Of a DNA stretch of 64,000 nucleotides, positions 15,361 through 22,800 are shown one piece after another. The stretch lies in NCBI GenBank assembly GCA_017410165.1, contig JAFQRH010000024.1, positions 62,001 through 126,000 of the forward strand. Reading direction: 5' to 3'. A program made the translations under genes and the position numbers. Position 1 is the stretch's first letter, and every line of letters begins with the position of its first letter. The notes beneath the pieces are model-generated. The model was not told where the DNA came from. It was given only the letters and a program-made list of their open reading frames with translations, and did no database searches. The stretch is from Alistipes sp. (GTDB taxonomy: Bacteria; Bacteroidota; Bacteroidia; Bacteroidales; Rikenellaceae).

Positions 15361-15778
15361 TTTGACGCGCTATTTGTCAAATTTCAGCGTTCCTGGCACT
15401 GATTTGACGCCAATCAGGGTTGTGAACTACGACCACGTTTTGAATCGCCTTGCCAATAAAAAAGGTATGGTAATTCTTGTGGCACGACCAGAGATTAGTC
15501 AATTCGGAAACGAGGATAGTTACACCGCCAAGTATAGCACTGTGTTCTTCGTTATTGAGAAGGGCCTTGCAGCAGCTAACACCGACGAACGAGAAGACGA
15601 GTTGTACTCGCGATGTGTGAAGGTGGCGTCGGACTTATTAACCGAAATCGAACGCGCTTGCAGTGATTGGGAGTGTGAAGATTTGCGTGGCTTATCCCTC
15701 CAATCTGCCGAGATTGTGCCAGAGATGTCTGTGTTTGGAGGTTGGTCCGGCTATTCAATAGAGTTGGCTTTCGTGTGA
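15335..15778 (+). CDS. Probable tail-terminator or minor tail protein
   Basis: 147 residues. Overlaps the previous gene by 26 bp in another frame. An alpha/beta protein with strands around VRVV.., GMVILVARPEIS and YSTVFFVIEKG, and an ending GWSGYSIELAFV typical of tail-terminator folds where the C-terminal strand closes a sheet. It is the last gene before a terminator (15852), which closes the portal operon. The role is inferred from size, position and strand pattern only. Confidence 0.5.
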   Translation: MKRLEKLTNLTRYLSNFSVPGTDLTPIRVVNYDHVLNRLANKKGMVILVARPEISQFGNEDSYTAKYSTVFFVIEKGLAAANTDEREDELYSRCVKVASDLLTEIERACSDWECEDLRGLSLQSAEIVPEMSVFGGWSGYSIELAFV

Positions 15779-15851
15779 GGAAAGATACATTTTCATTTTT
15801 TAGGGTTATTAATTTACCGAAATTACTGCCGTGAGGTAGAAATTAGGGGAG

Positions 15852-15881
15852 CGTCACGACAAAATCGTGGCGTTTTTTTTT
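15852..15881 (+). terminator. Terminator after the portal operon
   Basis: An 8-bp stem CGTCACGA/TCGTGGCG (one G-T pair), four-base loop, then nine or more T. Confidence 0.88.
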
Positions 15882-15949
15882 GTACGATACAGCTCCATCG
15901 GCGGCAATATGATAAGTAAATGGCACTTTTCTTTACATATCGATTGCTT

Positions 15950-16120
15950 TATGCTCAAAATTTGCGATTTTTTGAGCATATAATTTGTTTAGGAAGTTTT
16001 ATTCCCGATGAAAGGGCGAATAGATAAGCTTTTATTTTGGCAATAAAAGAAAGAATTAAACGCTATTGCATTTAAGAAAAGAAAGTAATGTGCTATGTGT
16101 CAGCACTTTGCTTTCTTTTT
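15950..16120 (+). terminator. Two further hairpins in a 490-bp gap
   Basis: A perfect 11-bp stem TATGCTCAAAA/TTTTGAGCATA lies at 15950-15980. A long stem with mismatches (AGAAAG-AA-GTGCT/AGCAC-TT-CTTTCT) followed by T's lies at 16074-16120 and looks like a second terminator. I see no gene in 15779-16270. Confidence 0.7.
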
Positions 16121-16185
16121 AATCTTTTTACAGAAAAAAAGAAAGGGCGTAATCACATAAAGCTTTTGCTTGCAACATTTGGCAA

Positions 16186-16243
16186 CCATATTCTATATTA
16201 TACTACGAAGCGTGACAACGATAGCGAAAAATCATTATATTTG
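16186..16243 (+). promoter_or_regulatory. Lipoprotein promoter, first copy of a 32-bp element
   Basis: Bases 16186-16217 are identical to 16688-16719. The element starts with CCATATTCTATATTATACTA and ends in AGCGTGACA. It is followed after 18 bp by the -7 box TATATTTG (16236-16243). The element therefore covers the -33 position and upstream DNA, as an activator or alternative -33 site would. Confidence 0.75.
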
Positions 16244-16270
16244 TATTCGTAATACCTAAGTTTTAAGAGT

Positions 16271-16642
16271 ATGAAAAAGACTTTATTAGTTGTCATTGGT
16301 TTGGTGTTTAGCTTTATTAGTTGCGATTCTTCTGTCGATATTGAGTCCAGAGCATCTATTATTTCCAAGGACTTTGTCAAAGAAAGGCTTAATTATCCTG
16401 CAACCGCCGATTTCGGCTGGGATACGGTTTGGACACCAGATTATTTAGACGAGAATCGTGGCACATTATTGAAAAAATTTACTGCCAAGAATGCTTTTGG
16501 AGTACCAATAGAGTATGTTTATAAGATAGATATCCGATATTTAGGTGGGGAATGGACTGATACAAGTAATTGGACTTATGACTATCTCATTATAGAAGAA
16601 GTGCAGTCAAGAAAACAACACTATTATACTCCGAATAGATAG
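16271..16642 (+). CDS. Secreted lipoprotein moron
   Basis: 123 residues. The signal peptide has a Lys-Lys start, a hydrophobic core (LLVVIGLVFSF) and a lipobox ending ISC, so Cys19 should be lipidated. The residues after Cys (DSS) do not obviously match the acidic surface-export signal of Bacteroides lipoproteins. The mature part is rich in Tyr, Trp and Asp with a probable beta fold. Monocistronic, with its own promoter and terminator, inside the phage late region: a lysogenic-conversion gene, perhaps for surface exclusion. Function unknown. Confidence 0.65.
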   Translation: MKKTLLVVIGLVFSFISCDSSVDIESRASIISKDFVKERLNYPATADFGWDTVWTPDYLDENRGTLLKKFTAKNAFGVPIEYVYKIDIRYLGGEWTDTSNWTYDYLIIEEVQSRKQHYYTPNR

Positions 16643-16678
16643 GGCGAGAAAAAATCTCGCTCTTTTTTTGTTTTTTTC
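16641..16678 (+). terminator. Terminator of the lipoprotein gene
   Basis: The stem AGGGCGAGA/TCTCGCTCT with an A-loop is followed by two long T tracts. Confidence 0.85.
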
Positions 16679-16687
16679 CAAAAATCT

Positions 16688-16744
16688 CCATATTCTATAT
16701 TATACTACGAAGCGTGACAGATTGAAAGAAAATCACTATCTTTG
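16688..16744 (+). promoter_or_regulatory. Promoter of the BRCT gene, second copy of the 32-bp element
   Basis: The exact repeat at 16688-16719 is followed after 17 bp by TATCTTTG (16737-16744), 22 bp before the ATG at 16767. The element-to-box distance is one base shorter than in the first copy. Confidence 0.75.
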
Positions 16745-16766
16745 GGAAAGATTATTTCCTAAACAT

Positions 16767-17642
16767 ATGAAAACCATTGCCTACCTAAATGTTAGATACA
16801 CCGACTACAATCCCGAGTTAGTGTATCTTATTGAGATACTTACGGTATCTGACGGCCAGCAGAACCTCTACCGTACTTATGTCAATCCCGAAGATGAAAT
16901 TTTTGACTATGGTCTAATCTACGAATTTGGCGGCACCGCTGAAATATTGGAGTCTGCACCGATTTTCCCCGATGTGTATTCGCAGATATGCTCCTTGCTG
17001 CAAGGTAAAACGGTACTATTCCATATGCCGAGTAGTAAACTTGCTTTACAAGCTGCCTGCAATCGATACGGGCTACCTCTGCCTGATGCCAACTACATCA
17101 ACAGCGAAAGGATTGTTCGTCGAGTCTGGACGGAACACTCTCGTAGCGGTTATGGACTTGGCAGTATGAGAGCAGCTCTCGATATCCCCTCCGGCCTATC
17201 AAGTGCGGAGGCAACATATGAGATTGTTCAGCGAGCCATTATACATACAGGTTCCTCGCTTGAAGATTTGATTGAGTTAGCAAATAAACCTCGAATACGA
17301 CTGCGAGAGAATAGCCATATAGAGAGTATGGCGGGTAATCCTGATGGTCCGTTGTATGGCGAAACAATAGTCTTTACGGGGAGTCTTGACCGCCCCCGCA
17401 AAGAGCTGCGAGATGTGGTCGTTGCTTTGGGTTGTAACTTTGCAGACTCATTGACACGAGAAACAACGATGCTTGTCGTTGGCAACTATAACAATCCTAC
17501 GGTGCTGACCACAGGTAAGAGTGGTAAACTTGCAAAGGCAGAAAAACTTAATAAAGACGGTAAAGCCTTTATCGAGATTATGTCGTCAGATAGTTTTTAT
17601 ATGATGATGGCGGAGTTTACCGATGCTTTTGAAGGTGCTTAA
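16767..17642 (+). CDS. BRCT protein with a degenerate DnaQ-like exonuclease domain
   Basis: 291 residues from ATG 16767. The layout copies the epsilon-exonuclease-plus-BRCT proteins common in Bacteroidetes. However, the first motif, normally DxE, reads YLNVRY (residues 5-10). The position expected for the second acid reads HMPSSKL, and the terminal HxAxxDA motif reads GLSSAEAT. All catalytic acids appear substituted, so the domain is probably a binding module. The BRCT domain (about 196-280: LYGETIVFTGSLDRPRKEL, then TTMLVVG) is intact. It might recognise DNA ends or a host repair factor. It shares the 32-bp promoter element with the lipoprotein gene. Confidence 0.75.
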   Translation: MKTIAYLNVRYTDYNPELVYLIEILTVSDGQQNLYRTYVNPEDEIFDYGLIYEFGGTAEILESAPIFPDVYSQICSLLQGKTVLFHMPSSKLALQAACNRYGLPLPDANYINSERIVRRVWTEHSRSGYGLGSMRAALDIPSGLSSAEATYEIVQRAIIHTGSSLEDLIELANKPRIRLRENSHIESMAGNPDGPLYGETIVFTGSLDRPRKELRDVVVALGCNFADSLTRETTMLVVGNYNNPTVLTTGKSGKLAKAEKLNKDGKAFIEIMSSDSFYMMMAEFTDAFEGA

Positions 17643-17665
17643 AGTTTAGAAATATATGATTATTT

Positions 17666-17697
17666 AGAGCAAAGCGTAAAAAACTTTGCTCTTTTTG
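17666..17697 (+). terminator. Terminator of the BRCT gene
   Basis: AGAGCAAAG/CTTTGCTCT stem, A-rich loop, then TTTT. It faces the convergent DUF5053-type gene and may serve both strands partly. Confidence 0.85.
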
Positions 17698-17784
17698 TAT
17701 ACTCACAAAAAAGCCGCCCCAATGTGGAGCGGCTCCCTCGCAAGGTCGGCAGGGCGAGGATACCAAAGTGGAACTATGCCGACC

Positions 17785-18015
17785 TTATAGCGAATCCGCT
17801 ACCCTTCTAATTCTGTCGGCAAGGTCGCATAGTGCGCCTTTGAATTGCGCCAGTTCCTGCTCGGTAAAGCCCCCCTTGCCTCCGTTACCGTCTATCTCAT
17901 CAAGTTTGTGGTAGAGCCACGACGGACTCTTGCCGAAGTAGGTTTTGGCGATGTCGCCCCACGATACGCTGACGAGAATGTCGCTGAGTTTTGCTCGGAA
18001 TTTTGATTGTGCCAT
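17785..18015 (-). CDS. DUF5053-type protein
   Basis: 76 residues. The sequence SWGDIAKTYFGKSPSWLYHKLDEIDGNGGKG followed by FTEQELAQFKGALCDLADRIR is characteristic of the DUF5053 family of Bacteroidetes as I remember it. The first part looks like a helix-turn-helix and the second like a dimerising helix, so a small DNA-binding regulator is plausible. It is encoded opposite to all neighbours and downstream of a 43-codon gene from the same promoter (18220-18250). Confidence 0.8.
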   Translation of the reverse strand: MAQSKFRAKLSDILVSVSWGDIAKTYFGKSPSWLYHKLDEIDGNGGKGGFTEQELAQFKGALCDLADRIRRVADSL

Positions 18016-18066
18016 ATATGTTGCTTTTTTTTAAGTCCCCTCCCTCGTCGAGAGGGGACTTTGTTG

Positions 18067-18198
18067 TTAATCTTCGTAGAGTAGTTCGTCAAGTAGTTGT
18101 CGAATGTAGTACTCAATCTCTTTTGCCCCATTTGGTCGGGCTGACCTGAAATTCCTAATCATCTGTATTAGGTCTTTCTCTTTGTCTGTTAGTTCCAT
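18067..18198 (-). CDS. 43-residue protein in operon with the DUF5053 gene
   Basis: ATG at 18196-18198, stop at 18067-18069, 51 bp before the DUF5053 start. The product is helical and amphipathic with acidic ends (MELTDKEKDLIQMIRNFRSA at the start, DELLYED at the end). It is too short for most gene callers. Its own promoter lies just upstream. A protein this size next to a putative DNA-binding partner could be an inhibitor or co-regulator. Confidence 0.65.
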   Translation of the reverse strand: MELTDKEKDLIQMIRNFRSARPNGAKEIEYYIRQLLDELLYED

Positions 18199-18219
18199 AG
18201 TTCCTTTCCTTTGGTACTA

Positions 18220-18250
18220 CAAAGATACTACGATATTTCGTATTTTGCAA
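18220..18250 (-). promoter_or_regulatory. Leftward promoter with palindromic operator
   Basis: On the minus strand TTG (18250-18248) is followed after 20 bp by TATCTTTG (18227-18220), a full match to the Bacteroidetes consensus. The spacer contains TACGATATTTCGTA (18229-18242), an inverted repeat. TTTCGTATTTT at 18236-18246 recurs at 18276-18286, 40 bp away on the same DNA face. Confidence 0.8.
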
Positions 18251-18300
18251 ATTTTAACCAAAGAAAATTACACTTTTTCGTATTTTTTTTCGCTCCTCTA

Positions 18301-18330
18301 TTGTTTTTTAACAAATAATGCTTACCTTTG
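18301..18330 (+). promoter_or_regulatory. Rightward promoter of the structured RNA
   Basis: TTG (18301-18303), 19 bp, TACCTTTG (18323-18330): a full-consensus promoter. Transcription should start near 18335, at the first base-paired segment of the RNA. The second TTTCGTATTTT copy sits just upstream, at 18276-18286. Confidence 0.82.
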
Positions 18331-18332
18331 TA

Positions 18333-18528
18333 GTGCTTAATACAAAGAAAGGTGTGGAGACGCACCGAAAATAAGGTGCATTTTTTGTGCCTACACATAT
18401 TAAATTCAGCGGTACTACACCCCGTGCCATTGCCGTAATAGCGTGGCGAACACCTTTCTAAGTGTATTAAGCAGCGGGTAAGAGGAGTACCGCTGTTTTT
18501 TATTCCTCAAATAAATGCTTAATACACA
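18333..18528 (+). ncRNA. Structured RNA leader with mutually exclusive pairings
   Basis: Perfect complementarities are: TGCTTAATACA 18334-18344 with TGTATTAAGCA 18463-18473 (11 bp); AGAAAGGTGT 18346-18355 with ACACCTTTCT 18450-18459 (10 bp); GCACC 18362-18366 with GGTGC 18375-18379. CAGCGGTAC 18407-18415 pairs with GTACCGCTG 18487-18495 (9 bp), which crosses the first helix, so it is a pseudoknot or an alternative state, and T's follow it. A second copy of the first strand, TGCTTAATACAC, lies at 18516-18527, three bases before the ATG at 18531. It can capture the same partner and hide the start. No protein frame fits. It could be a riboswitch-like leader, a free RNA, or a ribozyme-like fold. 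I cannot match it to a named class. Confidence 0.78.
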
Positions 18529-18530
18529 TT

Positions 18531-18809
18531 ATGTCAAACAAATCAGAAGAGCGTAAAACCTTACGCACCGATTGGAAAGAACTACCAATCGACAAAGAAC
18601 TGTCGTCTATTCTATTGGATCTTGCCAATGCGAGGGCAAGACTAATCAACTATCACGAATCCATTACGGATAGAGATATTTACGAAAGCCGTGTTGATGT
18701 TGTTGATGACGCTGAGGAAAAAATTATGGATGTAATGCGCACCATCGCAAACGACCTTATTGGCTTCGAGTGTGTAAATCATCTTCTTGACCAGAACTAC
18801 AAGCGATGA
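18531..18809 (+). CDS. Small helical protein under RNA-leader control
   Basis: 92 residues. Charged and helical (KELSSILLDLANARARLINYHES, later VDDAEEKIMDVMRTIANDL), with no membrane segment. Its start lies directly behind the third copy of the leader's pairing strand, so translation may depend on leader folding. The stop overlaps the next ATG by 4 bp. I do not recognise the family. It heads a group of four small genes that ends at a terminator (19402). Confidence 0.65.
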   Translation: MSNKSEERKTLRTDWKELPIDKELSSILLDLANARARLINYHESITDRDIYESRVDVVDDAEEKIMDVMRTIANDLIGFECVNHLLDQNYKR

Positions 18810-19039
18810 AACGGTTTGTAAGATATTGGGCAATACGTTTGCTCGGCCGCGAATTTGTGGCCCAGACCACGAAATCGAAGTTAGTAAATACCTGGTTCTT
18901 GGTTTCGTTACCATTGCTCGCCGGAACAATGAATGACCAGGCCCCATGGTGGCTCCTTATGGTCACTATTGTAAATTGTATTTTGTCGGCCGGTCTGGTG
19001 ATTCGCGAGCAGAATATGAAAGATACTTCAATACTTTAA
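18806..19039 (+). CDS. Small membrane protein, two TM segments
   Basis: 77 residues, coupled to the previous gene by an ATGA overlap. A basic N-terminus (MKRFVRYWAIRLLGRE) precedes two hydrophobic segments, about 28-42 and 48-66. A holin-like or phage-exclusion membrane protein would look like this, but the phage has a separate lysis block at 30.6 kb. Function unknown. Confidence 0.6.
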   Translation: MKRFVRYWAIRLLGREFVAQTTKSKLVNTWFLVSLPLLAGTMNDQAPWWLLMVTIVNCILSAGLVIREQNMKDTSIL

Positions 19040-19054
19040 TTTTAATAGAAAGCT

Positions 19055-19177
19055 ATGAAACAGGTTTTAATATACGAGCTCCACGTCGAGAGTGAGGAGC
19101 AGAAAATTCGATTGATTGCCGAGATTGAGTCGGTACTCGGTATGCAACCTACAAGAATTGAGGAGCGTAACGAATAA
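19055..19177 (+). CDS. 40-residue protein
   Basis: ATG 19055, preceded by AGAAAG at a suitable distance. The product begins with a strand (KQVLIYELHVESEE) and continues as a charged helix ending in GMQPTRIEERNE. This is a ferredoxin-like half-fold or dimeric mini-protein. It lies in line with its neighbours, 15 bp after the previous stop, so probably genuine although very short. Confidence 0.5.
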   Translation: MKQVLIYELHVESEEQKIRLIAEIESVLGMQPTRIEERNE

Positions 19178-19220
19178 TTGAATAATTTTTGTTAAATTTG
19201 TACCCACAAAGTCAACTGTT

Positions 19221-19379
19221 ATGGAGATATTAGTTTGGATAGGTTATCTGTTGATGTTCTTAATTGCCATCGCTATTCTTGCTGCTGTTGGTTACGGCAT
19301 CTTGTTTTTCTGCGGTGCTGTCATTGGCGGTGTTTTGACGCTAATTGACAAATTTAAGCCAGGCCCGGATAGCCAATAA
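19221..19379 (+). CDS. 52-residue single-pass or hairpin membrane protein
   Basis: Residues 1-42 are almost entirely hydrophobic with Gly and Ala (LVWIGYLLMFLIAIAILAAVGYG). A short polar tail DKFKPGPDSQ follows. A TAAATTTG box at 19194-19201 may supply its own promoter. The last gene before the terminator. It could act with the 77-residue membrane protein. Confidence 0.55.
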   Translation: MEILVWIGYLLMFLIAIAILAAVGYGILFFCGAVIGGVLTLIDKFKPGPDSQ

Positions 19380-19401
19380 CAGCCAATATCTCTGTCCTTT
19401 T

Positions 19402-19427
19402 ATAGCCACCTTCGGGTGGCTATTTTT
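19402..19427 (+). terminator. Terminator, first copy of a repeated element
   Basis: The stem ATAGCCACC/GGTGGCTAT with a TTCG loop is followed by T5. An almost identical terminator occurs at 25917, including the upstream bases TGTCCTTTT. Confidence 0.92.
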
Positions 19428-19447
19428 GTTGCATAATAGCAACAAAA

Positions 19448-19813
19448 ATGTCAATAGAAACCCGATTTGTGAAGTCAATCCTCGAAGACGAGAGCAAACG
19501 CCTTATGAGAAATCAGGGGCTTGCCCTCGGACGAAAGTTGTCGATGCGTACTGGCCGACTCTTTAATACTCGTCAAACAAGTGTTACAGGTGGAGCCGAT
19601 ATGGACGGACAACTCTCTTTTTCGCACACAATATATCAGCGTTTCCTTGATATGAAGCGACTGCAATATAAGTCGAAGGAGGTACATCGTAATCGCAGAA
19701 TACACAATCGCTTTGTGTTCGGCCACTACTCGTCTATTGCTGGTCGCTTGATGTACGACCTCACAGACGAGGTTGTTGCTACAATCAAAGAAGAATTAAA
19801 ATCAGCAGAATAA
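19448..19813 (+). CDS. Phage tail-region protein of unknown function
   Basis: 121 residues, immediately before the tape measure gene (1-bp gap). Basic and helical (KSILEDESKRLMRNQGLALGRKLSMRTGRLF at the start), with a His/Arg-rich middle (RNRRIHNRFVFGHYSS). Location suggests a minor tail or head-tail joining protein of HK97-gp10 type, but the sequence does not settle it. Start ATG 19448 follows A-rich sequence. Confidence 0.55.
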   Translation: MSIETRFVKSILEDESKRLMRNQGLALGRKLSMRTGRLFNTRQTSVTGGADMDGQLSFSHTIYQRFLDMKRLQYKSKEVHRNRRIHNRFVFGHYSSIAGRLMYDLTDEVVATIKEELKSAE

Positions 19814-19814
19814 T

Positions 19815-22800
19815 ATGGCAAAGACAATTCGTGATGAAGACTTACGCTTAAACATTATCATCAACGGTGATGATGGACGCAAGCAAATTGGAGAGTTGGA
19901 GCGAGCTATCCACGACACCAATGCAAAGCTCGAAACCCTATACGAGAAACGCAAAAAGTTGGAGGGACAGGGTAAAAAAGATACTCAGGCATATCACAGT
20001 CTTTCTGCTCAAATTGGTAAGGCAGAAAAGGCGGTTGATGGCTATCGAGAGAAACTCGCTGCGCTCCATCGTCAGCAGTCCATTAACACAATGACTCTGT
20101 CGGAGCTAACCTCTCACATCAACCGTGTTCGAGCACAGTTGTCCAAGGTAGATCCTGGAACGCCGTTGTGGAAGCAGCTCAACGCAGAGTTAAAAAAGTC
20201 AAGTGCTCGACTTGTAGAGCTTCGTGCACAATCAAAGGTAACAGGTGGCACGCTCTGCACAATGGCAGAGCGTGTTAATAGATATATTGGTCTTATTACT
20301 GCCGGCTTCGCTACTTTGACTGGCGTGTTCTCTGGTATATCTCGTGCCAAAGCAATGTTTCAAGAGTGGGACGAGGCTATTGCTGATGCGATGAAGACAA
20401 CCCAGCTCTCTCGTGGAGAGATGTTGGAATTAGACCAGGCATTGAAGAAACTGGACACTCGTACCTCCCAGAACAACCTTTTAGGGCTTGCTCGCATTGC
20501 GGGTAAGCTCGGTATCGAAGGCAAAGACAATATCCTTCAGTTTGTTAGTGCTGCCGATAAAATCAACATTGCTCTGGGTGAAGATCTTGGAGATAATGCA
20601 GAGGATGCTATTCGAGAGATTGGTAAGCTCGTCGATATATTCAGTCTTAGTCAGGAGTTCGGCTTGGAACAGGCGATGTTAAAGACTGGCTCAGCTATTA
20701 ACTCACTCGGTATGGCTTCTACTGCCAACGAGGGCTATATTGTGGAGTTTATGAAGCGAGTTGCGGGTATTGCCACAAATGCTGATATATCCATCGACAA
20801 GATGCTTGGCTTGGCAGCAACTCTCGATAAGTATGGTCAAATGAGCGAAACATCTTCGACTGCTATTGGACAAACCATTATGGGTATGTTCCGCCGTACA
20901 GACGAGTTCGCTCGTGTGGCAGGAATGAGTGTTAAGGAGTTCACTCAATTGCTAAATACCGATGCAAACGAAGCTCTTATTCGTGTTTTGGAGGGCGTAA
21001 ATAGAGGCGGAGATGGAATGATCACCGTTGTAAGAGCTCTTGACTCTTTGCACCTGCAAGGTCAGCGAGCTTCGTCTGTCCTCGGAACACTGGCTCAACA
21101 TTCAGAGGAACTACGCAATCAGCAGATGCTGGCAAATCAAGCCTTCACAGAGGGTACATCTATTATCGATGAGGCTAATATCAAAAATACCACGGCTACT
21201 GCCATTATGGAGAAGCGAAAGAAGGATTTTGTCGATATGGCTGTAACTCTTGGAAAGGAACTTACCCCTGCAATAAATGTTTCGCTATCAGCTAGTACCT
21301 GGTTGCTTAAAGGGTTGAGTGCTCTCGTAACGGTTGGTATTAAGTATAGATCGATATTGTTGGGTTTGACCGCAGCATACGCCGCAAATATCGCACGCAC
21401 AATGTTAAAGGTGGCTTGGCAAAAATTAGAGGTGTTTTGGTCTGCTGCCAATCGTGCTGCACTTGCGGCAGAAACAGCATCTCTCGCAGGTGCGACAAGT
21501 GGCACAATGCTCTTGTGTGGAGCAAAGAACTTGTTGGTATTAAATCTCAAAGCAGCAACTGTTGCATTCAAAGCGTTCTGGGCTTCAATAGGCCCGATTG
21601 GTTGGGCTTCTCTCGCATTTGGTGCTCTTGTTGGAATTATCGTAAAATTAAAAGGAGGCTCCGAAGATGTTGCTGAATCAATGGATAAAGCAGCATCGGC
21701 TCGTCAAAGATTAGACGAATCTCTTAAAAATAATGACCGAGGATTAGGTGAAAGCATTGTCAAAATAAGAAGGTTAAGCGATGAATGGAAACTACTTGGA
21801 GGGGATCTTGACGCTAAGAAGAAGTTTATCGAAGATAATGCCTCTGCTTTTAATGACCTAGGTGTATCGATAACGGATGTGAAAGATGCAGAGAATTTAC
21901 TAGTTAATAATACCGCAGATTTTATAGAGGCTATGCGACTCCGAGCGGAAGCCTCCGCTGCTGAAGAACTTGCTGCCGAAGCTTATAAGAATGCCCTGAT
22001 TGAGGAAAATAAGCTCAAAAGCATGAGCCCCACCAAACAGGTTTCTGTGCCATCAAGCTATGGATTTCAAGGAACGGTTACAAGTTGGACTACCGACACA
22101 GTCAGAAATGATGACTACTACTCTCAACAAGACAAGGCTGCAGCCATTAGAGCAGAAGCAAACGCTTACTATGATTTAGCAAATGCTCGCAAAACGGAGT
22201 CTAATGCAAAATTACAATCAGCTCGCATTAGTACTAACACAAATAGGGATTTAGTTGTCGAGCAACCTCAAAAGTACTCATTGAGCAATGACGAACAGTT
22301 CTTGCAGAAGCGTCTTGCATTAAAAAAGGAGTATCAGAACTCTGAAACGATGACACAAGAGGAGTATAATGCGAAGTTGCTCCAATTGGAAATTGACGCA
22401 TTGACTGCTCGTCTGAAAACAAATGAAGACTCTGGTGCAGATCGAGTTGCACTCGAAGAAGACCTTGCCGACAAACTTATTCAGCAGAAAGAGCGTCAGA
22501 AGAAGCAAGAAGAGAAAGATGCCAAAGATGCAGCAAAAGCCCAGGAGGACGATGCCCGCAAGCAGGAAAAAATAAATCAAGATATCGCCGAGATGAGCGG
22601 TGATCGCATTGCTATCGAGAAGGCGAAGTACGAGAAGTTGAAGCGAGAGTATGCCGGAAACGCACGAGCATTGGAGGCTCTCGAAAAGGCACATAAGACT
22701 CGTTTGGCGAAGATACAACTTGACGAGGCAGACAAAGAGATCGACGCTCGTAGAGATGCGTATGAGATCGCTCGTGTGCAGATGCTCAACCGCCATCGTC

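Noticed and set aside
18333..18528. Retron or group II intron RNA
   Set aside because: End-pairing repeats resemble an msr-msd layout, but no reverse transcriptase is encoded nearby. No domain V/VI-like structure is evident either.
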